Assembly (NCBI GenBank): GCA_036936605.1
Contig: JAUPFV010000004.1
Span: forward strand, 183,848,807-183,912,806
Direction: 5' to 3'
DNA length: 64,000 nt
Source of the DNA: Limnanthes douglasii subsp. nivea
Taxonomy: Eukaryota > Streptophyta > Magnoliopsida > Brassicales > Limnanthaceae
The position numbers and the translations under genes are program-made. How positions within the stretch are numbered: position 1 is the stretch's first letter; every line of letters starts with the position of its first letter. The notes below the pieces were generated by a model that saw only the letters and a program-made list of their open reading frames with translations, was not told the DNA's origin and ran no database searches. Shown piece by piece: positions 57,262 through 64,000 of this stretch.

Positions 57262-57439
57262 TTCGCACCCTGATCACCCACAATGCAAGCAATTCGCAGC
57301 TCGATTGTATGTCTATACTTATTTACAAATAGTTCGCAGCTTGAGTTACATAATTCGCATCATGTCAGAACTTATTTCGCAGCTTGTCTGTTAAGCCAGT
57401 TTTTATATGTATGCGATTCGCAGCTTGTGATGCGAATTA
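57262..57439. repeat. TTCGCA motif cluster, intron 1
   Basis: Seven TTCGCA/TGCGAA hexamers in 178 bp (57262, 57293, 57333, 57354, 57376, 57417, 57431). The last two form a full palindromic site at 57414-57439. Confidence 0.9.
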
Positions 57440-58511
57440 TTTGTGACATTCCAACTGTATTGTGTTTGTGCAGAAAGCATGACAACAAAACCCAGCTACT
57501 ACAGATCAGGGTTGGTGAGCCTTCTAAAGCTACTCAAAGACATGCGTATTACAAGGGCCCACATTGAAGCTGCAAGAAACACACCCTTCTACACGCTTCT
57601 GAAAACGGCGTTCGAAATCCGTAATGAGGAAGAGCTGCCAAGGAAAAAATTCTACACAATCATTCAGTATATCCTCGAGAAATTCTCTCTTGAAAGAGAC
57701 GCCTTTAGGATTGGCAACAAGTATGTAAAGCTAACTGAAAACGATATCAAGATCATATTGGGGCTGAGGCATGGCACCGAGAAAATGGAGTTAACGAAAA
57801 CCGGCGCTTTTCACAACAAGTATGCAGCCGGCGAGGAGGACGAATCAAGGATGATGAAGAAATACTTCATGGCAAAAACTGGCAGGAAAGTATCAGCTAG
57901 TAATACCAAAACAATAACAAATTCCATCATAAAGGTACGTCTAAAATGGACTTAATCTTTATAAAGCAAGATTGTATACATTTCTAACATAGCATGTTGT
58001 CATTGGTTTTACAGGAGGGTATAGAGAAGGCCATAAATAAAGGAGGGGAACATGAATTGGAAGACGTAGCGAGGCTGTTGATACTGTTTTTGTGCTCAAC
58101 GCTATTCTACTCCGTATCTGGAGATATCTTGGGCTGGAGCACGGTTTATTACGTTGAAGACCTCAACAGAATAAACAATTACGACTGGGCTGGATCGATT
58201 CTGTTCAAGCTTCGACAGTCTATCAGGAGTTGCTTAGCAGTAGAAAGAGCTGATAAAGTCGTCGGCTGCGTCGCCCTTGTAGTTGTAAGATTGATCTATT
58301 CAATATAAAAATTAGTTATGTACATAGCATCGTGTTGATAAAACTTGTCCCCATGCAGCCCTTCATCATGGAGCACACAACAGTCGTCGGCTTCTTCAAA
58401 TGGTTGGGGTTAGAGTGCCACGCATCAACCATGAAATATCTTATTAGAACACCCTACCTGGATGCTGACCAGGTATAAGCTTTTATATATGTATTGAACT
58501 TGGGCTGCATA

Positions 58512-58772
58512 CAGTTCGCAGCATATGATGCGAACTGCTTATAAAAATATCTCAAACATTTCGCAGCCTGATATGAATTTTACTTCGCAGCTTCATGTTC
58601 AACACCGTTCGCATCATATGTTTAATATTTAGTTCGCATCATATGGTTTACACTTAGTTCCCATCATATGTTTTACATATAGTTCGCATCATACTGTCCC
58701 ATAATCATTTCGCAGCTTAACATGCGAAATATGATTTAAAACCACACAGTTCGCATCATATAATGCGAACTG
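58512..58772. repeat. TTCGCA motif cluster, intron 4
   Basis: Eleven hexamers. Full 26-bp palindromes are at 58512-58537, 58706-58731 and 58747-58772. A further site with one decayed half (TATGAA for TGCGAA) starts near 58556. Half-sites of the form agttcgcatcatatg recur at 58608, 58633 and 58683. Confidence 0.92.
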
Positions 58773-59689
58773 CTTATAAAAAACTATTTGTTTGTCTACA
58801 CCCTCATACTTTCGAAACAATTAATTTACTTACATGTGCATCTGTTGGTAGGTTTTAGAAGGTCCATTACAGCTTACCGAGGCTGAAATTGAAGCTTTCG
58901 GAGAAAGAGAAGATGATGAAGATGGTGAAGATGCAGAAGTTCCGGTACCTACTTCACCGGAAGAAAGACCTAGGAAGAGGTCGAAAAGCACAGCATCAAA
59001 ACCAACAAAAAGGAGACGAGCATCACAGAATGTAACAAATAAGGTGATGTCTCCCACACTCGAACACCCAACACCACCCGAGCCATCGATTCCACCACCA
59101 AGACTCCCCAAGAAAACAATTCCACCACAACCCAAATGCAAATCCAGGCAAGAGCCCTCCGACACCGACACAACCAGTATGAGTGAAACGATCGGTGATT
59201 ATTTATTCAAACGCAGAGACCCTAATCCTGATATTGCTGCTCAATCAAAGCGTTTGAAGACGTACGCCGACAAGAACAAGTACGAGCGAAAAATAGAAAA
59301 ACAGGCCAGAGAAGTAAGTATGACTTGAACCTTAAATAATCACTACAATCAGCACTTAATATGTTTATAAAAAGTTTGCTATCATTTTTGCAGCTGAAAG
59401 AATTGAAACGCAAGATAGCGGAACTTGAAGCGCAACAACTCCACAATGATATCTCTCTGCCAATCTGCCGTACTGAAAGCCCAATAAAGCAGGCACCAGC
59501 AGCACTTCCAGAGGGACAAACATCCACTGATCAGCAAGCATCCGTGTCTAATGCTGATCAGCACATATTTCTTCCTGGAGTACTGCCGGAAGAAAGGGAC
59601 GATAATGCCCACAGTTCACCCATCATGGAGACACATACACAGAAGGTAGATAATGTAAGTAGATGATATGATGTTATCAAACAAATATC

Positions 59690-59880
59690 AGGTTGAGCTG
59701 CGAATTATGTAATAAACTGGTTGGTTATTACTGGGTGGTTATTCATTCCAAACGTTTCGCAGGTTGAGCTGCGAATTATGTAATAAACTGGTTGTTTGGT
59801 TATTACACAATTCGCATGCTGAGCTGCGAATTGTTAGGAATGAATAACATATATATCAGGGCAGGATGCGAAATGTGATT
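59690..59880. repeat. TTCGCA motif cluster, intron 6
   Basis: Six hexamers; full sites at 59753-59778 and 59808-59833. A 40-bp phrase (caggttgagctgcgaattatgtaataaactggttg) is duplicated at about 59691 and 59760. Confidence 0.9.
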
Positions 59881-59950
59881 ACACAATGACTAACTTATGC
59901 TTAACCCTTCCACCCTTTTGTTTTTTTTTTTTGATTTTTGTATGAAATAG

Positions 59951-60340
59951 GAGACCGAAAGACAACAATAACACCAGCAGAAACAGCAAGACCAACACCA
60001 ACAACAACAAGAACACGAACAGCAACAACAGCAACTACAACAACAACACCCCCAACAACACGAACAACAGGAACAACGGGAACAACAGGAACAACAGGAA
60101 CAGCAACAAGAAGAAGAACAACAACAACACCCCCAACAACAGGAACAACAGGAAAAACAGCAACAACAGCAACAACAACAACAACACGAACAACGACAAC
60201 AACAACAACAGCAACAGCACCAACGAGAAGAACACCCCCAGCAACAACAACACGAAGAACACCCCCAACAACAACAGCAGCCACAGGTTCAACACGAAGA
60301 CCGGCAACAAGGACAACAAGAACAACAACAGCAGCAACAA
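59951..60340 (+). repeat. Gln-rich coding tract (CAA/CAG, with Glu, His, Pro)
   Basis: In the gene's frame about 130 codons are nearly all Gln, Glu, His and Pro, with PQQ and EHPQQQ blocks. CAA far exceeds CAG. Poly-Thr on the + strand in another frame and the Val/Leu-rich frames on the - strand are shadows. One codon, 59969-59971, is TAA where the repeat predicts CAA. Confidence 0.85.
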
Positions 60341-60809
60341 ATAACCTTGGCGAAGAGAGAAAGGCTAACTCAAGAGGTAGCACCTCAAGAGTCAGAACCT
60401 GTCCATCCCGGTGAGAAGACAGAACTACTCAGCCAGGAAGGATCATCCTTAGAAGACAAAACCACTTTTTCGGTGGAACCTCAAAGACCAATGGTGCTGT
60501 CAGCAAAGTCAGAATTGCTAAGCCAACGTCAAACTGTAGGCCCGGTAACAAATCAACTGCCAGCTCCAGAGTCCCACGATAACACAGTAGGTTTACCGAA
60601 TGCTTTTGTTGATGGTATTTACACTCAAGTTTCACAGACATTTTTAAATAAAATTGATAATGTATATTACGATTCTATAATACAACGGTCTCTGGAGAAC
60701 ATGTCGGAGGATGACTTTAATGATTTCTGCCGACACGATCCAGATCCTATGCCGAACAAGTCAACGGCAGTGGTTGTCGCTGACCGAGCGGTAAGGCCTA
60801 CTTATAATG

Positions 60810-60990
60810 ATTTCGCATCATAACATAAGATTTGTCTCCAAAGCTGATTGGGGTATTACAACGAATATCAGGGTAGGATGCGAACTGTTCAGTGGAACCT
60901 CGAACAGTTCGCACCCTACCCTGATATATAATAATAAATTTATTTAACTGCTACCTTACATTTCGCAGCCTAAGCTGTGAACCGTTTGGA
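60810..60990. repeat. TTCGCA motif cluster, intron 7
   Basis: Four hexamers. ggatgcgaactgttc and gaacagttcgcaccc (60876-60915) are placed head to head in the opposite order. catttcgcagcctaagctgtgaac (60959 on) is a full-length site with one half decayed (TGTGAA). Confidence 0.85.
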
Positions 60991-61914
60991 CTCGTTGCAC
61001 TTATAATCACAGACGCCCTCTACTTTTGATTTTTGTTTCATACTAAGCTCGAGACGGTTAATGAGATAGAGGAGCCAAGTTTTGCGCTACTGACACAAAC
61101 GCAGCCTCAAGTGGCAGAGGAAGAAGAGTTTGTAATAACAATGCGGAACAGCCAGTAGTAGAATACAGCGACTGGCCAAAGAAAACCAAAGTAACTAAGC
61201 GTATCGATCTGGCACAATACCACAAAATACAGTTGGTTAAAGCCTACGAGAGCGACACCCCTGATCCAGTGGTATGGCAGTTACCGGAGTCCAAGTTTAC
61301 GTACGAAATCAGGGTGCAAGCGAGTGATCTCATGGCACTACCTTTAGAACTGGAGCTGGACGTAAAGGTATCCAATTGTCAACCAACTTTATTTTCAATG
61401 TTTCAAATATGTATTCTATATTTAACATAAATCTACAACTCCTTTGTTAGCTTATCGATGCTTGGATTCGAAAGATGCTTGAAGATGCAGACTACAAAGT
61501 TCCATGCACTAAAGCTAAAGGAGAGCATCACGACGCCATACTGATTTCGGGCATGACTGCGGTAAGTTTAGCTCACGTAAATAGACCAAAGTTCTCAGAA
61601 ATGTTATCACTTTAATATACTCTTGCTTGGCTGCAGCATCAAATGAAAGCAGGGTGGCAAGTGGAAAATCTGGTGGACATGGCTTTTAGGAAGGGGCGCA
61701 AAAATGCCAACATCATCATGGTTCCAGTGTGCACCGAGTCGAAGGACAATACAAACCACTGGACGTTGCTCGTCATCGACGTTGACGGAAGAACAATTTC
61801 AAACTACAACTCGCTTCTGCCTAAGCTTCATGCCATAGACCCCACCGCAAGAACACCTGCACTACTGGTAAATATTCCAAACTATACACTTAAATCTGAA
61901 CACATTTTAAGTAT

Positions 61915-62140
61915 GCATGCTGCGAAATGAGATCTGGTATGCTGCGAATTGTGAGTAAACAAGATGTTTTTTCGCAGCCTGTCCATAACTCAATTCGCAG
62001 CCTATCTATGTTGGATACAATTCGCAGCCTGTCCACAACTCAATTCGCAGCCTATCAAGGCTGTCATACAATTCGCAACCTAAGATGCGAATTGTTTATG
62101 ATTTATTATAATGTAATTCGCAGCCTGAGGATGCGAATTG
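61915..62140. repeat. TTCGCA motif cluster, intron 10
   Basis: Ten hexamers; a full site at 62069-62094 and a 27-bp variant at 62114-62140. caattcgcagcct recurs four times between 61993 and 62055 at irregular spacing. Confidence 0.92.
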
Positions 62141-62564
62141 TATGTCACCAACTGTTTTTGTTTTTGTGCATATTCCTAACACTAATTATTATACACAGAT
62201 CAAATATTTGTTGGATAGAGGATTCCTACCCAAATATACTACAGGGTGGAACGTGAAAGTGGAAAGAGGCTTCCCATAACAAAAGCGAGGCAGCGTGGAC
62301 TGTGGTGTCTTCGTCTGCAAATATGCAAGGGATATTATTGAGCATGGATCAGTCTAGAAAAAATACGATAGAGATATGGTGACTGCCTTAAGAGCAGAAA
62401 TGTTCTATTACTTTTTAAATGACATAGACACCATCACGTATGGCTGATTCGTATATTGCTTGTAAATACATTAACTGCTTGTAAATACATATGTCTGTTG
62501 TAAATTTTATTTTTGTTGTGCATACATAAACAAATTGTGATATATAATGAATATTCCTTATCTT

Positions 62565-62770
62565 ATAGTTCGCATCATAACATGATATATAATGATTGAT
62601 TATTATCCTAGTATGTATGAACAGTTCGCAGCCAAACCTGTATGAATACTTCGCAGCCTAACTTATATCAAATAGTTCGCAGCCTAACCTGAGAGATGGT
62701 TATCACTTCACACACAATTCGCAGCCTGGTATACCAGCTTAGAACCAGTTCGCAGCCTGGTGCATAAATA
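62565..62770. repeat. TTCGCA motif cluster, intergenic
   Basis: Six half-sites (about 62570, 62625, 62651, 62678, 62720, 62750), all in the TTCGCA orientation and mostly continued as GCCT. Confidence 0.9.
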
Positions 62771-62928
62771 AAATATTAAATAACATCATTCAAGAATACG
62801 AACAGGCTATGGCGTATGCCTTGGTAAACGTTTTCTGCATTGAGCACGCAAAAAACAATCTAATCATGTCCAGAACCCATTAATTGCTGATTGGACATGG
62901 AGGCTATGTAATGATCACCTCCTTTCCC

Positions 62929-62936
62929 TATAAATA
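62929..62936 (+). promoter_or_regulatory. TATA box of the acidic-protein gene
   Basis: TATAAATA lies 104 nt before the ATG at 63040, with a leader containing no upstream ATG in the last 60 nt except the start. Spacing is normal for a plant promoter. Confidence 0.65.
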
Positions 62937-63039
62937 ACACTAGAAAACCAGAGGCTATTTTTAAAACAAACTCTACATTTTAAACCAGAGCTATTTTTTA
63001 ACAAACTCATTTCCCTCGTCTCTTCGAATTCAAACAGTC

Positions 63040-63519
63040 ATGTCTTTTTCCACCACCACAACCACAACCTCATACTCAAACTCTGGTTCACTCGGTTCTC
63101 TGGGTGACTCCTGGTCATCCTTAACCGTTAACTGGAGTGATGAGTTGATCATGCCAGCAGCACCACCAAACAGCCCAGTATCTGTTTTTGGGTTAGACAT
63201 ATATGATGACTACTACTCAGCTGACTCTCAACCATTGGAAGTTGTTCCACAGATTGCTGCTGAACCTCATCCAGAACTGGTTCCAATGCTTCCTGCTGCA
63301 CCTCAGCCAAAGGTTCAAAACAACAAAAGGAAGAGGGAAGACGAAGTTGGTCCATCGAGGACAAAAATTTTAAGCATGATGGACGTTGATGTTGAAGCTG
63401 GGGATAAAGAGGAGAAAGAGAAAGAGAAAGTCGAAGACAAAGAGGAGAAAGACAAAGATGATCAGCACAAAAAGGAGAAAGAGGAAACAGTTGATGATGA
63501 ATCATCTACCAACTGCTAG
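63040..63519 (+). CDS. Small acidic nuclear-type protein, unrecognised
   Basis: 159 codons from a good-context ATG (cagtcATGtct) to TAG, unbroken. The N-terminus is Ser/Thr-rich (MSFSTTTTTTSYSNSGSLGS). The middle is Pro/acidic with a VFGLDIYDDYYSADS segment. A basic KRKRE cluster at residues 97-101 is a likely nuclear localisation signal. The last 45 residues are alternating Lys/Glu/Asp (EKEKEKVEDKEEKDKDD), a single charged helix or disordered tail. It is the only intact ORF with a clean promoter here, lies 0.6 kb after the Ulp1-type gene in the same orientation, and is surrounded by the same TTCGCA motifs, so it may belong to the same element. No family recognised. Confidence 0.65.
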   Translation: MSFSTTTTTTSYSNSGSLGSLGDSWSSLTVNWSDELIMPAAPPNSPVSVFGLDIYDDYYSADSQPLEVVPQIAAEPHPELVPMLPAAPQPKVQNNKRKREDEVGPSRTKILSMMDVDVEAGDKEEKEKEKVEDKEEKDKDDQHKKEKEETVDDESSTNC

Positions 63520-63603
63520 AGTTGGTTTTTGTTTTTTGTTTTTTTGAAATACAACTAACTAGAAACAGTTGTTAGTTTCTGGATATATTTTGTAATCCTC
63601 CTT

Positions 63604-63680
63604 TTTGTAATCCAACTTGTAATCCTCCTTTTTGTAATCCAAATATATTTTGTACATCATTCGCATGTTAACCTGTTATA
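63604..63680. repeat. 77-bp direct repeat downstream of the acidic gene, copy 1
   Basis: Starts tttgtaatccaacttgtaat and ends tgttaacctg(t/c)tata. The same block recurs at 63924-64000 (offset 320) with one difference. Within it ctttttgtaatcc is itself repeated, and each copy contains one ATTCGCATG half-site. Confidence 0.92.
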
Positions 63681-63990
63681 TTACTCCTTTTCAACCTTAC
63701 TGAATATCCTGGTATTTTATTAAATAACAATTCGCAGCTTATCACATGACAAATATCAAGACTCCTAACTGAACTCCATTCGCATCACAATTCTGGTCCT
63801 AATTCGTAGTCTATCATGCGAAACGTACGATATGATAAATGTTTGATATCATTTTACCAATAATTCGCACCCTGTTAAAATTTCACATGATTGTACATAA
63901 TTCGCATGTAATCCTGATAGATGTTTGTAATCCAACTTGTAATCCTCCTTTTTGTAATCCAAATATATTTTGTACATCATTCGCATGTTA
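63655..63990. repeat. TTCGCA motif cluster, 3' flank
   Basis: Seven hexamers (about 63660, 63731, 63780, 63818, 63865, 63901, 63981). taattcgtagtctatcatgcgaaac (about 63800) is a full-length site with one half changed (TTCGTA). Confidence 0.88.
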
Positions 63991-64000
63991 ACCTGCTATA
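63924..64000. repeat. 77-bp direct repeat, copy 2, at the window edge
   Basis: Partner of 63604-63680. The repeat reaches the last base, so an array may continue beyond the window. Confidence 0.92.

Larger units (their letters stand above)
56700..62447 (+). pseudogene. Transposon-type Ulp1 (C48) protease gene, 11 exons
   Basis: A non-coding exon ends at 56961. Coding exons, all joined at phase 0 by GT-AG introns, are 57474-57934 (ATG 57479), 58015-58284, 58359-58472, 58852-59313, 59394-59654, 59951-60790, 61048-61367, 61451-61561, 61637-61867 and 62199-62447, about 1100 codons. The N-terminus (YVKLTENDIKIILGLRHG; GWSTVYYVEDLNRINNYDWA) is of the type preceding Ulp1 domains in plant transposons (DUF1985-like, inferred). 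A basic/Pro-rich linker and a Gln tract follow. The C48 domain has His in NHW (61757), Asn in SNYNSL where Asp is usual, and Cys in VDCGVFVCKY (62301). Defects: TAA 59969, a 1-bp loss near 61130 (exon of 320 nt), TAA 62277, TAG 62355. Ulp1 enzymes cut SUMO-type bonds. A VANC-like DNA-binding role is possible. Confidence 0.75.

Noticed and set aside
59901..60414. Long open frames of Thr/Pro (+) and Val/Leu (-) over the CAA/CAG tract
   Set aside because: They are frame shadows of the Gln-rich exon, whose frame agrees with the flanking exons and splice phases.
56700..62447. A host SUMO protease gene (ESD4/OTS type)
   Set aside because: The long N-terminus, Gln tract, motif-filled introns and stops fit transposon-borne Ulp1 genes better. 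I cannot fully exclude a host gene family.
1..64000. tRNA, rRNA, snoRNA genes or organelle-derived DNA
   Set aside because: No cloverleaf-type A/B boxes or long conserved organelle blocks were seen by eye. A tRNAscan or BLAST run would be needed to be certain.

Overview
The window is AT-rich plant nuclear DNA, almost certainly from a eudicot. The evidence is the kind of mobile DNA present: LINEs whose second ORF ends in an RNase H domain, Ty3/gypsy elements of Tat/Ogre/Retand type with antisense ORFs, a Ty1/copia element, a TRIM-like element, a hAT MITE and a transposon-type Ulp1 protease gene. Decayed fragments of plant genes (Tudor-SN, a YchF/OLA1 GTPase, a chromomethylase and a HUA2-like PWWP protein) point the same way. 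I see no ordinary intact host gene, no tRNA or rRNA, and no CRISPR. The layout is that of nested, ageing transposons in heterochromatin.

Region by region. 1-5 kb holds gag remnants of two gypsy elements, then a 150-bp stem-loop at 5.16-5.31 kb. 6.2-12.4 kb is one nearly full-length LINE (+ strand). 13.3-16.8 kb is the 3' part of a Tat-like element E: integrase (+), a tandem array, then an antisense coiled-coil ORF. 17-40 kb is best read as a nest. Element B (+, 22500-34678, target duplication TGCAT) sits in the integrase C-terminus of an older element A (- strand). A in turn may sit in a still older element D, whose gag and RT lie at 38-40 kb. The left A/B junction was later duplicated in tandem (2.57 kb per copy), and the 249-bp seam is stitched from displaced fragments. 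40.65-47.45 kb is a - strand Ty1/copia element whose upstream LTR carries a 1.2-kb TRIM-like insertion. 48.5-49.7 kb is a tandem repeat split by a hAT MITE with a perfect 8-bp target duplication. 50.2-53.6 kb is the 3' end of another Tat-like element F: antisense ORF, PPT, LTR, then a PBS and gag start. 53.8-55.6 kb is a chain of fragments from four host genes, all intronless and all in one orientation.

The most unusual part is 56.6-64.0 kb. It has a multi-exon gene with a C-terminal Ulp1/C48 protease domain and, downstream, a small acidic nuclear-type protein. Introns, flanks and intergenic DNA are packed with a short CpG-containing palindrome, CARTTCGCA-N8-TGCGAAYTG (26 bp), and many half-sites, roughly 50 hexamer hits in 6.8 kb. 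None lies in the coding exons. Five long introns (257-512 nt) all carry it and five short introns (74-83 nt) carry none. This resembles the published VANDAL/VANC anti-silencing systems of Arabidopsis, where a transposon-encoded protein recognises a short motif multiplied in the element's own non-coding DNA. The motif and the protein here are not ones I recognise.

Limits: domain names come from reading translations by eye. LTR edges are exact only where a target duplication, PBS or PPT fixes them. No database or alignment was run.
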